DNA from: Paratinospora sagittata
Lineage: Eukaryota; Streptophyta; Magnoliopsida; Ranunculales; Menispermaceae
Reading direction: 5' to 3'
Assembly (NCBI GenBank): GCA_035771175.1
Contig: CM069594.1
Span: forward strand, 15,533,670 to 15,597,669
Length of the DNA stretch: 64,000 bases
Shown here piece after piece: positions 34,601-48,038 of the stretch (positions are counted from its first letter, which is position 1; every line of letters begins with the position of its first letter). Below the pieces are notes generated by a model. It did not search any database and was not told the origin of the DNA. It was given only the letters and a program-made list of their open reading frames with translations. A program made the translations under genes and the position numbers.

Positions 34601-35895
34601 TGTAATACCCTGTATTTCAGGCGCCATGCCAGAACGTTCAGGCGCCATGCCAGAACCTTCAGGCGCAATGCCAGAACGTTCAGGCGCCATGCCAGAAGGT
34701 TCAGGCGCCATGCCAGAACGTTCAGGCGCCATGCCAGAACGTTCAGGCGCAATGCCAGAACGTTCAGGCGCAATGCCAGAACGTTCAGGCGCAATGCCAG
34801 AACGTTCAGGCGCATGCCAGAACGTTCAGGCGCAAAAATCTCTATATAAGAAACCTCCTCATTTCTCATTCGTCACACCAAATCACCTTCTCTTGTGATT
34901 TTTCTTCTCCTTTCCACGCATTCTAAGTTTTAGTCTTTGAGACTCCCGGTGCGGTGCAACGAAGTTCTGTCCGGAGAAAAGCACCAGATCTGAAGGTGGG
35001 GAACGAAACATAGGTTTGCGTGTTTCATAACTTTTATTAAAGTTTACATTCAATTATTATTATGTCTACTATTCATTTACACTGCATTATGTCAATAATG
35101 TTTATGACCTGAATGTCCTAACTTTGCACGTTGTGATACCGACCCTGATAAGGATCACTAGACGTTGACAAAGTCAGTATAAATGTCAATAAAAGACCAG
35201 ACTAGTAGACTAAACTAGTTCATGCATTGGCATCATACATATCACCACCTAGGGACGTATATGGTTTATGACTCATAGAATAGTTAGAAGCATTGCTCAC
35301 TATTCATATTATTTCTCTGGAGAGGGACGTACATGAGAACTCGGCTACGCCGGGGAGGGACATCAGTACGTGAATCCAGAGCATCGTTCCTGAGGAGGGA
35401 CGTACAGTGAGAACCTGGCTACGCCCGGGGAAGGACACCTGTACGTGAACTCAGGCGATGTACGCTCATCAAACCATTAAAACGTGACGGTGTCATGCAT
35501 ACATACATATTGATTGATTATGATGCTTACATGTGTATTTAAGATATTTGATATTGAAGTATGCTTTATTAATTGTTATACTCATGCACTATTTACCCAC
35601 TGAGCGCGTTAAGCTCACTCCAATATTATCAAATCTCTCACAGGAAATTAGGGTGGACTGGGTGCAGGTTATGGGGCCCACATTTTGTACCCTTTGTATG
35701 AATCATTGGGGATTTTGGGAGTATGTTCCCTTGACCATTTTATGTACAAAAGTATTCTGAATTATATTAAATCAGATTTGTACTGTATATTGTATTTCCG
35801 CTGCGCACTCTGTTATTACCATTGTGATTGTTCCAAATGCGCGCCCCGTCCGCGAGTGTACGGCCGGTTTAGGCGCGTCCGGGCGGGATGTGACA
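34601..35895 (+). mobile_element. Solo LTR 1 of the same family
   Basis: 1295 bp from TGTAATACCC to ATGTGACA, opposite in direction to the full-length element. It holds a 10-unit minisatellite (34618-34833), a TATATAA box (34843-34849) and the single-copy form of the ~46-bp unit, and lacks the long A/T homopolymer near its start. No internal sequence remains. Intact target duplications on both sides point to excision of the interior by LTR-LTR recombination. It differs from the full-length LTRs at scattered positions, so it comes from a separate, probably older, insertion. The 75- and 76-codon frames inside are not genes. Confidence 0.95.
34618..34833 (+). repeat. 21-bp minisatellite in solo LTR 1 (about 10 units)
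   Basis: Units of the form CAGGCGCCATGCCAGAACGT plus T, with GCGCCATG and GCGCAATG variants and two units with changed AACGTT (AACCTT, AAGGTT). It is followed within 10 nt by TATATAA. Confidence 0.94.
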
Positions 35896-38800
35896 CTTTT
35901 ACATTAAGAATGTAATGGTTATGGTGTTGAAACTTGGGGCAGATTTTTGCCCAGTTGCCAATCAAAGGCATGACTTTTCTATGATTATATTAGTTTTATG
36001 CTTGAATTAGTAAAAACAATTGATTGATTTGTTTTTGTATTCCATGTTTTGGCATGATAAAATAAATCAATGGAATTGACTTGGATATTAGCATATATAT
36101 ATATTATAGGTTGGATGTTCATTAGGCATATATTTTACAGGTTTTCAAAATCCTTTTTGCTGAATATACAAAGCAGACTATCATTTTTTTTTGTTGAAAG
36201 CCTAGAGATTACTTGAAACTGCTCCATTTACTGGAAGAAAGAAAGTGATTGTTCTTCTCTTCCTTATATAATGAATTATTGAACTTACTTATGATTAAAA
36301 TTAAATCACTTTTACATCAAGAATGTAATGGTTATGGTGTTGAAACTTGGGGCAGATTTTTGCCCAGTTGCGAATCAAAGGCATGACTTTTCTATGATTA
36401 TATTATTTTTTTGCTTGAATTAGTAAAAATATTTGATTGATTTGTTTTTGAATTCTATGTTTTGGCATGATAAAAAAAATCAGTGGAATTGATTTGGATA
36501 TGAGGATATATCTTATAGCTTGGATGTTCATTAGGCACATATTTTACAGGTTTTCAAAATCCTTTTTGCTGAAAATACAAATGAGACTCTATCGTTTTTC
36601 TTTGTTGAAAGCCTAGAGATTACATGAAACTGGTCCATTTACCTCAAGAAAGAAAGTGATTGTTCTTCTCTTCCTTATGTAATGAATCATCGAACTTACT
36701 TATGATTAAAATTAAATAACTTTTACATCAAGAATGTAATGGTTATGGTGTTTAAACTTGGGGCAGAGTTTTGCCCAGTTGCCAATCAAAGGCATGACTT
36801 TTCTATGATTATATTAATTTTATCCTTGAATTAGTAAAAACATTTGATTGATTGGTTTTTGTATTCTATGTTTTGGCATGATAAAATAAATCAATGGAAT
36901 TGAATTGGATATGAGGATATATCTTATATGTTGGATTCCATTAGGCAACCATTTTACAGGTTTTCAAAATCTTTTTTGCTGAAAATACAAAGGATACTAT
37001 AATTTTTTTTTGTTGAAAGCCTAGAGATTACATGAAACTGCTCCATTTACGGGAAGAAAGAAAGTGATTCTTCTTCTGTTCCTTATATAATGAATCATTG
37101 AACTTACTTATGATTAAAACTAAATCACTTTTACATGAAGAATGTAATGGTTACGGTGTTGAAACTTGGGGCAGATTTTTGTTCAGTTGCCATTCAAAGG
37201 CATGACTTTTATATGATTATATTAATTTTATACTTGAATTAGTAAAAACAATTGATTGTTTTGTTTTTGTATTCTATGTTTTGGCATGATAAAATAAATC
37301 AATGGAATTGATTTGGATATGAGGATATATCTTATCGGTTGGATGCCAATTAGGCATATATTTTACAGATTTTCAAAATCCTTTTTACTGAAAATACAAA
37401 GGAGACTATCATTTTTTTTTTGTTGAAAGCCTAGAGATTACATGAAACTGCTCCATTTACTGGAAGAAAGAAAGTGATTGTTCTTCTCTTCCTTATATAA
37501 TGAATCATTGAACTTACTTATGATTAAAATTAAATCACTTTTCCATGAAGAATGTAATGGTTATGGTGTTGAAACTTGGGGCAGATTTTTGTTCAGTTGC
37601 CAATCAAAGGCATGACTTTTCTATGATTATATTAATTATATGCTTGAATTAGTAAAAATAATTGATTGATTTGTTTTTGTATTCTATGTTTTGGCATGAT
37701 AAAATAAATCAATGGAATTGACTTGGATTTTAGGATATATATATTATTGGTTGGATTTTCATTAGGCATATATTTTGCTGGTATTCGAAATCCTTTTTCC
37801 TGAAAATACAAAGGAGACTATCATTTTTTTTTGCTGAAAGCCTTGAGATTACTTGAAACTGCTCCATTTACTGGAAGAAAGAAAGTGATTGTTCTTCTCT
37901 TCCTTATATAATGAATCATTGAACTTACTTATGATTAAAATTAAATCACTTTTACATCAAGAATGTAATGGTTATGGTGTTGAAACTTGGGGGAGATTTT
38001 TGCCCAGTTGCCAATCAAAGGCATGACTTTTCTATGATTATATTAATTTTATCCTTGAATTAGTAAAAACATTTGGTTGATTTGTTTTTGTATTCTATGT
38101 TTTGGCATGCTAAAATAAATCAATGGAATTGATTTGGATATGAGGATATCTCTTATATGGTGGATTCCATTAGGCATACATTTTACAGGTTTTCAAAATC
38201 TTTTTTGCTGAAAATACAAAGGATACTATCATTTTTTTTTTGTTGAAAGCCTAGAGATTACATGAAACTGCTCCATTTACGGGAAGAAAGAAAGTGATTC
38301 TTCTTCTCTTCCTTATATGATGAATCATTGAACTTACTTATGATTAAAATTAAATCACTTTTACATGAAGAATGTAATGGTTATGGTGTTGAAACTGGCG
38401 GCAGATTTTTGTTCAGTTGCCAATCAAAGGCATGACTTTTCTATGATTATATTAATTTTATGCTTGAATTAGTAAAAACAATTGATTGATTTGTTTTTGT
38501 ATTCTATGTTTTGGCTTGATAAAATAAATCAATGGAATTTCTTTGGATATGAGGATATATCTTATATGTTGGATTCCATTAGGCAACCATTTTACAGGTT
38601 TTCAAAATCTTTTTTGCTGAAAATACAAAGGATACTATAATTTTTTTTTGTTGAAAGCCTAGAGATTACATGAAACTGCTCCATTTACGGGAAGAAAGAA
38701 AGTGATTCTTCTTCTGTTCCTTATATAATGAATCATTGAACTTACTTATGATTAAAACTAAATCACTTTTACATGAAGAATGTAATGGTTACGGTGTTGA

Positions 38801-41230
38801 AACTTGGGGCATATTTTTGTTCAGTTGCCATTCAAAGGCATGACTTTTATATGATTATATTAATTTTATACTTGAATTAGTAAAAACAATTGATTGTTTT
38901 GTTTTTGTATTCTATGTTTTGGCATGATAAAATAAATCAATGGAATTGACTTGGAAATTAGGATATATATATTATATGTTGGATTTTCATTAGGCATATA
39001 TTTTGCAGGTATTCAAAATCCTTTTTGCTGAATATACAACGGACACTATCATTTTTTTTTGTTGAAAGCCTAGAGATTACTTGAAACTGCTCCATTTACT
39101 GGAAGAAAAAAAGTGATTGTTCGTCTCTTCCTTATATAATGAATCATTGAAGTTACTTATGATAAAAATTAAATCACTTTTACATCAAGAATGTAATGGT
39201 TATGGTGTTGAAACTTGGGGCAGATTTTTGCCCAGTTGCCAATCAAAGGCATGACTTTTCTATGATTATATTAATTTTATGCTTGAATTAGTAAAAACAA
39301 TTGATTGATTTGTTTTTGTATTCTATGTTTTGGCATGATAAAATAAATCAATGGAATTGATTTGGATATGAGGATATATCTTATCGGTTGATGCCAAATA
39401 GGCATATATTTTGCAGATTTTCAAAATTCTTTTTACTGAAAATACAAAGGAGACTATCATTTTTTTTTTGTTGAAAGCCTAGAGATTACATGAAACTGCT
39501 CCATTTACTGGAAGAAAGAAAGTGATTGTTCTTCTCTTCCTTATATAATGAATCATTGAACTTACTTATGATTAAAATTAAATCTCTTTTACATCAAGAA
39601 TGTAATGATTATGGTGTTGAAACTTGGGGCAGATTTTTGCCCAGTTGCCTATCTAAGGCAAGACTTTTCTATGATTATATTAATTTTATGCTTGAATTAG
39701 TAAAAACAATTGATTGATTTGTTTTTGTATTCTAGGTTTTGGCATGATAAAATAAATCAATGGAATTGACTTGGATATTAGGATATATATATTATAGGTT
39801 GGATGTTCATTAGGCATATATTTTACAGGTTTTCAAAATCCTTTTTGGTGAAAATACAAAGGAGACTATCATTTTTTTTTGTTGAAAGCCTAGAGATTAC
39901 ATGAAGCTGCTCCATTGACTAGAAGAAAGAAAGTGATTGTTCTTCTCTTCCTTATATAATGAATCATTGAACTTACTTATGATTAAAATTAAATCACTTT
40001 TACATCAAGAATGTAATGGTTATGGTGTTGAAACTTGGGGCAGATTTTTGCCCAGTTGCCAGTCAAAGACGTGACTTTTCTTTGATTATATTAATTTTAT
40101 CCTTGAATTAGTAAAAACAATTGATTGATTTGTTTTTGTATTCTATGTTTTGGCATGATAAAATAAATCAATGGAATTGATTTGCATATGAGGATATATC
40201 TTATATGTTGGATGTCCATTAGGCATACATTTTGCAGGTATTCAAAATCCTTTTTCCTGAAAATACAAAGGGGACTATCATTTTTTCTTTTTTAAAAGCC
40301 TGGAGATTACATGAAACTGCTCCATTTACTGGAAGAAAGAAAGTGATTGTTCTTCTCTTCCTTATATAATGAATCATTGAACTTACCTATGATTAAAATT
40401 AAATCACTTTTACGTCAAGAATGTTATGGTTATGGTGTTGAAACTTGGGGCAGATTTTTACCCTGTTGCCAATCAAAGGCATGACTTTTCTATGATTATA
40501 TTAATTTTATCCTTGAATTAGTAAATACAATTTATTGATTTGTTTTTGTTTTCTATGTTTTGGCATGATAAAATAAATCAATGGAATTGACTTGGATATT
40601 AGGATATATATATTATTGGTTGGATTTTCATTAGGCATATATTTTGCAGGTATTCAGAATCTTTTTTGCTGAATATACAAAGGAGACTATCATTTTTTTT
40701 GGTTGAAAGCCTAGAGATTACTTGAAACTGCTCCATTTACTGGAAGAAAAAAAGTGATTGTTCGTCTCTTCCTTATATAATGAATCATTGAACTTACTTA
40801 TGATAAAAATTAAATCACTTTTACATCAAGAATGTAATGGTTATGGTGTTGAAACTTGGGGCAGATTTTTGCCCAGTTGCCTATCTAAGGCATGACTTTT
40901 CTATGATTATATTAATTTTATGCTTGAATTAGTAAAAACAATTGATTCATATGTTTTGTATTCTATGTTTTGGCATGATAAAATAAATCAATGGAATTGA
41001 CTTGGATATTAGGATATATCTTATATGTTGGATGTCCATTAGGCATACATTTTACAGGTTTTCAAAATCTTTTTTGCTGAAAATACAATGGATACTATCA
41101 TTTTTTTTTGTTGAAAGCCTAGAGATTACATGAAACTGCTCCATTTAGGGGAAGAAAGAAAGTGATTCTTCTTCTCTTCCTTATATAATGAATCATTGAA
41201 CTTACTTATGATTAAAATTAAATCACTTTT
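35896..41230. repeat. ~410-bp satellite array between the two solo LTRs
   Basis: Thirteen monomers in unchanged direction. 35896-38572 is the right part of the first duplicated block. About 38573-38910 resembles the monomer at 36.93-37.30 kb and joins the two blocks. The rest is the left part of the second block. No gene seen. Confidence 0.95.
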
Positions 41231-44200
41231 TGTAATACCCTGTATTTCAGGCGCCATGCCAGAACGTTCAGGCGCCATGCCAGAACCTTCAGGCGCAATG
41301 CCAGAACGTTCAGGCGCCATGCCAGAAGGTTCAGGCGCCATGCCAGAACGTTCAGGCGCCATGCCAGAACGTTCAGGCGCAATGCCAGAACGTTCAGGCG
41401 CAATGCCAGAACGTTCAGGCGCAATGCCAGAACGTTCAGGCGCATGCCAGAACGTTCAGGCGCAAAAATCTCTATATAAGAAACCTCCTCATTTCTCATT
41501 CGTCACACCAAATCACCTTCTCTTGTGATTTTTCTTCTCCTTTCCACGCATTCTAAGTTTTAGTCTTTGAGACTCCCGGTGCGGTGCAACGAAGTTCTGT
41601 CCGGAGAAAAGCACCAGATCTGAAGGTGGGGAACGAAACATAGGTTTGCGTGTTTCATAACTTTTATTAAAGTTTACATTCAATTATTATTATGTCTACT
41701 ATTCATTTACACTGCATTATGTCAATAATGTTTATGACCTGAATGTCCTAACTTTGCACGTTGTGATACCGACCCTGATAAGGATCACTAGACGTTGACA
41801 AAGTCAGTATAAATGTCAATAAAAGACCAGACTAGTAGACTAAACTAGTTCATGCATTGGCATCATACATATCACCACCTAGGGACGTATATGGTTTATG
41901 ACTCATAGAATAGTTAGAAGCATTGCTCACTATTCATATTATTTCTCTGGAGAGGGACGTACATGAGAACTCGGCTACGCCGGGGAGGGACATCAGTACG
42001 TGAATCCAGAGCATCGTTCCTGAGGAGGGACGTACAGTGAGAACCTGGCTACGCCCGGGGAAGGACACCTGTACGTGAACTCAGGCGATGTACGCTCATC
42101 AAACCATTAAAACGTGACGGTGTCATGCATACATACATATTGATTGATTATGATGCTTACATGTGTATTTAAGATATTTGATATTGAAGTATGCTTTATT
42201 AATTGTTATACTCATGCACTATTTACCCACTGAGCGCGTTAAGCTCACTCCAATATTATCAAATCTCTCACAGGAAATTAGGGTGGACTGGGTGCAGGTT
42301 ATGGGGCCCACATTTTGTACCCTTTGTATGAATCATTGGGGATTTTGGGAGTATGTTCCCTTGACCATTTTATGTACAAAAGTATTCTGAATTATATTAA
42401 ATCAGATTTGTACTGTATATTGTATTTCCGCTGCGCACTCTGTTATTACCATTGTGATTGTTCCAAATGCGCGCCCCGTCCGCGAGTGTACGGCCGGTTT
42501 AGGCGCGTCCGGGCGGGATGTGACACTTTTACATTAAGAATGTAATGGTTATGGTGTTGAAACTTGGGGCAGATTTTTGCCCAGTTGCCAATCAAAGGCA
42601 TGACTTTTCTATGATTATATTAGTTTTATGCTTGAATTAGTAAAAACAATTGATTGATTTGTTTTTGTATTCCATGTTTTGGCATGATAAAATAAATCAA
42701 TGGAATTGACTTGGATATTAGCATATATATATATTATAGGTTGGATGTTCATTAGGCATATATTTTACAGGTTTTCAAAATCCATTTTGCTGAATATACA
42801 AAGCAGACTATCATTTTTTTTTGTTGAAAGCCTAGAGATTACTTGAAACTGCTCCATTTACTGGAAGAAAGAAAGTGATTGTTCTTCTCTTCCTTATATA
42901 ATGAATTATTGAACTTACTTATGATTAAAATTAAATCACTTTTACATCAAGAATGTAATGGTTATGGTGTTGAAACTTGGGGCAGATTTTTGCCCAGTTG
43001 CGAATCAAAGGCATGACTTTTCTATGATTATATTATTTTTTTGCTTGAATTAGTAAAAATATTTGATTGATTTGTTTTTGAATTCTATGTTTTGGCATGA
43101 TAAAAAAAATCAGTGGAATTGATTTGGATATGAGGATATATCTTATAGCTTGGATGTTCATTAGGCACATATTTTACAGGTTTTCAAAATCCTTTTTGCT
43201 GAAAATACAAATGAGACTCTATCGTTTTTCTTTGTTGAAAGCCTAGAGATTACATGAAACTGGTCCATTTACCTCAAGAAAGAAAGTGATTGTTCTTCTC
43301 TTCCTTATGTAATGAATCATCGAACTTACTTATGATTAAAATTAAATAACTTTTACATCAAGAATGTAATGGTTATGGTGTTTAAACTTGGGGCAGAGTT
43401 TTGCCCAGTTGCCAATCAAAGGCATGACTTTTCTATGATTATATTAATTTTATCCTTGAATTAGTAAAAACATTTGATTGATTGGTTTTTGTATTCTATG
43501 TTTTGGCATGATAAAATAAATCAATGGAATTGAATTGGATATGAGGATATATCTTATATGTTGGATTCCATTAGGCAACCATTTTACAGGTTTTCAAAAT
43601 CTTTTTTGCTGAAAATACAAAGGATACTATAATTTTTTTTTGTTGAAAGCCTAGAGATTACATGAAACTGCTCCATTTACGGGAAGAAAGAAAGTGATTC
43701 TTCTTCTGTTCCTTATATAATGAATCATTGAACTTACTTATGATTAAAACTAAATCACTTTTACATGAAGAATGTAATGGTTACGGTGTTGAAACTTGGG
43801 GCAGATTTTTGTTCAGTTGCCATTCAAAGGCATGACTTTTATATGATTATATTAATTTTATACTTGAATTAGTAAAAACAATTGATTGTTTTGTTTTTGT
43901 ATTCTATGTTTTGGCATGATAAAATAAATCAATGGAATTGATTTGGATATGAGGATATATCTTATCGGTTGGATGCCAATTAGGCATATATTTTACAGAT
44001 TTTCAAAATCCTTTTTACTGAAAATACAAAGGAGACTATCATTTTTTTTTTGTTGAAAGCCTAGAGATTACATGAAACTGCTCCATTTACTGGAAGAAAG
44101 AAAGTGATTGTTCTTCTCTTCCTTATATAATGAATCATTGAACTTACTTATGATTAAAATTAAATCACTTTTCCATGAAGAATGTAATGGTTATGGTGTT

Positions 44201-45202
44201 GAAACTTGGGGCAGATTTTTGTTCAGTTGCCAATCAAAGGCATGACTTTTCTATGATTATATTAATTATATGCTTGAATTAGTAAAAATAATTGATTGAT
44301 TTGTTTTTGTATTCTATGTTTTGGCATGATAAAATAAATCAATGGAATTGACTTGGATTTTAGGATATATATATTATTGGTTGGATTTTCATTAGGCATA
44401 TATTTTGCTGGTATTCGAAATCCTTTTTCCTGAAAATACAAAGGAGACTATCATTTTTTTTTGCTGAAAGCCTTGAGATTACTTGAAACTGCTCCATTTA
44501 CTGGAAGAAAGAAAGTGATTGTTCTTCTCTTCCTTATATAATGAATCATTGAACTTACTTATGATTAAAATTAAATCACTTTTACATCAAGAATGTAATG
44601 GTTATGGTGTTGAAACTTGGGGGAGATTTTTGCCCAGTTGCCAATCAAAGGCATGACTTTTCTATGATTATATTAATTTTATCCTTGAATTAGTAAAAAC
44701 ATTTGGTTGATTTGTTTTTGTATTCTATGTTTTGGCATGCTAAAATAAATCAATGGAATTGATTTGGATATGAGGATATCTCTTATATGGTGGATTCCAT
44801 TAGGCATACATTTTACAGGTTTTCAAAATCTTTTTTGCTGAAAATACAAAGGATACTATCATTTTTTTTTTGTTGAAAGCCTAGAGATTACATGAAACTG
44901 CTCCATTTACGGGAAGAAAGAAAGTGATTCTTCTTCTCTTCCTTATATGATGAATCATTGAACTTACTTATGATTAAAATTAAATCACTTTTACATGAAG
45001 AATGTAATGGTTATGGTGTTGAAACTGGCGGCAGATTTTTGTTCAGTTGCCAATCAAAGGCATGACTTTTCTATGATTATATTAATTTTATGCTTGAATT
45101 AGTAAAAACAATTGATTGATTTGTTTTTGTATTCTATGTTTTGGCTTGATAAAATAAATCAATGGAATTTCTTTGGATATGAGGATATATCTTATATGTT
45201 GG
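38910..45202. repeat. Segmental duplication, copy 2 (contains solo LTR 2)
   Basis: Partner of the block at 32690-38572. It carries the extra monomer with the variant ATGTAATGATTATGG (about 39600). It ends near 45202, where the sequence after TATGTTGGAT changes from TCCATTAGGCAACC (copy 1 side) to GTCCATTAGGCATAC. Confidence 0.9.
41231..42525 (+). mobile_element. Solo LTR 2, duplicate of solo LTR 1
   Basis: 1295 bp, same length, same CTTTT target duplication (41226-41230 and 42526-42530), same place in the monomer and same flanks as solo LTR 1, at an offset of exactly 6630 bp. I found no difference between the two by eye. It arose by duplication of the host array, not by a second insertion. 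The minisatellite lies at 41248-41463 and the TATA box at 41473-41479. Confidence 0.95.
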
Positions 45203-48038
45203 ATGTCCATTAGGCATACATTTTACAGGTTTTCAAAATCTTTTTTGCTGAAAATACAAAGGAGACTATCATTTTTTTTTGTCGAAAGCCTAGAGATGAC
45301 ATGAAACTGGTCCATTTACTGGAAGAAAGAAAGTGATTGTTCTTCTCTTCCTTATATAATGAATCATTGAACTTACTTATAATTAAAATTAAATAACTTT
45401 TACATCAAGAATGTAATGGTTATGGTGTTGAAACCTGGGGCAGATTTTTGCCCAGTTGCCAATCTAAGGCATGACTTTTCTATGATTATATTAATTTTAT
45501 GCTTGAATTAGTAAAACTAATTGATTGATTTGTTTTTGTATTCTATGTTTTTCCATGTTAAAATAAATCAATGGAATTGACTTGGATATTAGGATATATA
45601 TATTATAGGTTGGATGTTCATTAGGCATATATTTTACAGGTTTTCAGAATCCTTTTTGCTGAAAATACAAAGGAGACTATCATTTTTTTTTGTTGAAAGC
45701 GTAGAGATTACATGAAGCTGCTCCATTGACTGGAAGAAAGAAAGTGATTGTTCTTCTCTTCCTTATATAATGAATCATTGAACTTACTTATGATTAAAAT
45801 TAAATCACTTTTACATCAAGAATGTAATGGTTATGGTGTTGAAACCTGGTGCAGATTTTTGCCCAGTTGCCAATCTAGGGGATGACTTTTCTATGATTAT
45901 ATTAATTTTATGCTTGAATTAGTAAAAATAATTGATTGATTTGTTTTTTTATTCTACGTTTTGGCATGATAAAATAAATCAATGGAATTGACTTGGATAT
46001 TAGGATATATATATTATAGGTTGGATGTTCATTAGGCATATATTTTACAGGTCTTCAAAATCCTTTTTGCTGAATATACAAAGAAGACTATCATTTTTTT
46101 TTGTTGAAAGCCTAGAGATTACTTGAAACTGCTCCATTTACTAGAAGAAAAAAAGTGATTGTTCTTCTCTTCCTTATATAATGAATCATTGAACTTACTT
46201 ATGATTAAAATTAAATCACTTTTACATCAAGAATGTAATGGTTATGGTGTTGAAACCTGGGGCAGATTTTTGCCCAGTTGCCTATCTAAGGCATGACTTT
46301 TCTATGATTATATTAATTATATGCTTGAATTAGTAAAAGCAATTGATTGATTTGTTTTTGTATTCTATGTTTTGGCATGATAAAATAAATCAATGGAATT
46401 GACTTGGATATTAGGATATATATATTATAGGTTGGATTTTCATTAGGCATATATTTTGCAGGTATTCGAAATCCTTTTTCCTGAAAATACAAAGGAGACT
46501 ATCATTTTTTTTTGCTGAAAGCCTTGAGATTACTTGAAACTGCTCCATTTACTGGAAGAAAGAAAGTGATTGTTCTTCTCTTCCTTATATAATGAATCAT
46601 TGAAATTACTTATGATTAAAATTAAATCACTTTTACATCAAGAATGTAATGGTTATGGTGTTGAAACTTGGGGGAGATTTTTGCCCAGTTGCCAATCAAA
46701 GGCATGACTTTTCTATGATTATATTAATTTTATCCTTGAATTAGTAAAAACATTTGGTTGATTTGTTTTTGTATTCTATGTTTTGGCATGATAAAATAAA
46801 TCAATGGAATTGATTTGGATATGAGGATATCTCTTATATGGTGGATTCCATTAGGCATACGTTTTACAGGTTTTCAAAATCTTTTTTGCTGAAAATACAA
46901 AGGATACTATCATTTTTTTTTGTTGAAAGCCTAGAGATTACATGAAACTGCTCCATTTACGGGAAGAAAGAAAGTGATTCTTCTTCTCTTCCTTATATAA
47001 TGAATCATTGAACTTACTTATGATTAAAATTAAATCACTTTTACATGAAGAATGTAATGGTTATGGTGTTGAAACTTGGGGCAGATTTTTGCCCAGTTGC
47101 CAATCAAAGGCATGACTTTTCTATGATTATACTAATTTTATCCTTGAATTAGTAAAAACAATTGATTGATTTGTTTTTGTATTCTAGGTTTTGGCATGAT
47201 AAAACAAATCAATGGAATTGATTTGGATATGAGGATATATCTTATATGTTGGATGTCCATTAGGCATACATTTTGCAGGTTTTCAAAATCTTTTTTGCTG
47301 AAAATACAAAGGATACTATCATTTTTTTTTGTTGAAAGCCTAGAGATTACATGAAACTGCTCCATTTATGGGAAGAAAGAAAGTGATTCTTCTTCTCTTC
47401 CTTATATAACGAATCATTGAACTTACTTATGATTAAAATTAAATCACTTTTACATTAAGAATGTAATGGTTATGGTGTTGAAACTTGGGGCAGATTTTTG
47501 CCCAGTTGCCAATCAAAGGCATGACTTTTCTATGATTATATTAGTTTTATGCTTGAATTAGTAAAAACAATTGATTGATTTGTTTTTGTATTCTATGTTT
47601 TGGCATGATAAAATAAATCAATGGAATTGACTTGGACATTAGCATATATATATATTATAGGTTGGATGTTCATTAGGCATATATTTTACAGGTTTTCAAA
47701 ATCCATTTTGCTGAATATACAAAGCAGACTATCATTTTTTTTTGTTGAAAGCCTAGAGATTACTTGAAACTGCTCCATTTACCTCAAGAAAGAAAGTGAT
47801 TGTTCTTCTCTTCCTTATGTAATGAACCATCGAACTTACTTATGATTAAAATTAAATAACTTTTACATCAAGAATGTAATGGTTATGGTGTTGAAACTTG
47901 GGGCAGAGTTTTGCCCAGTTGCCAATCAAAGGCATGACTTTTCTATGATTATATTAATTTTATCCTTGAATTAGTAAAACCAATTGATTGTTTTGTTTTT
48001 GTATTCTATGTTTTGGCATGATAAAATAAATCAATGGA

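Larger units (their letters stand above)
32690..38572. repeat. Segmental duplication, copy 1 (contains solo LTR 1)
   Basis: Satellite plus solo LTR that recurs at about 38910-45202. From about 33.5 kb to 38,572 the two copies align at a constant offset of 6630 bp with almost no differences (one seen: TCCTTTTTGC near 36151 against TCCATTTTGC near 42781). In the left part (from 32725) the offset is 6219, because this copy lacks one monomer: the monomer at 33136 fuses the front of 39.35 kb with the rear of 39.76 kb. The ends are approximate. Confidence 0.9.

Noticed and set aside
41231..42525. Second solo LTR as an independent insertion
   Set aside because: Identical target duplication, monomer position and several kb of flanks at a constant 6630-bp offset show duplication of one event.
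47138..47365. Minus-strand 60-75 codon frames (MEQFHVISRL...) here and at 50014, 60663, 61894 and 63492
   Set aside because: They occupy the same place in the monomer, are closed in most copies and overlap a plus-strand frame. They are by-products of the satellite.
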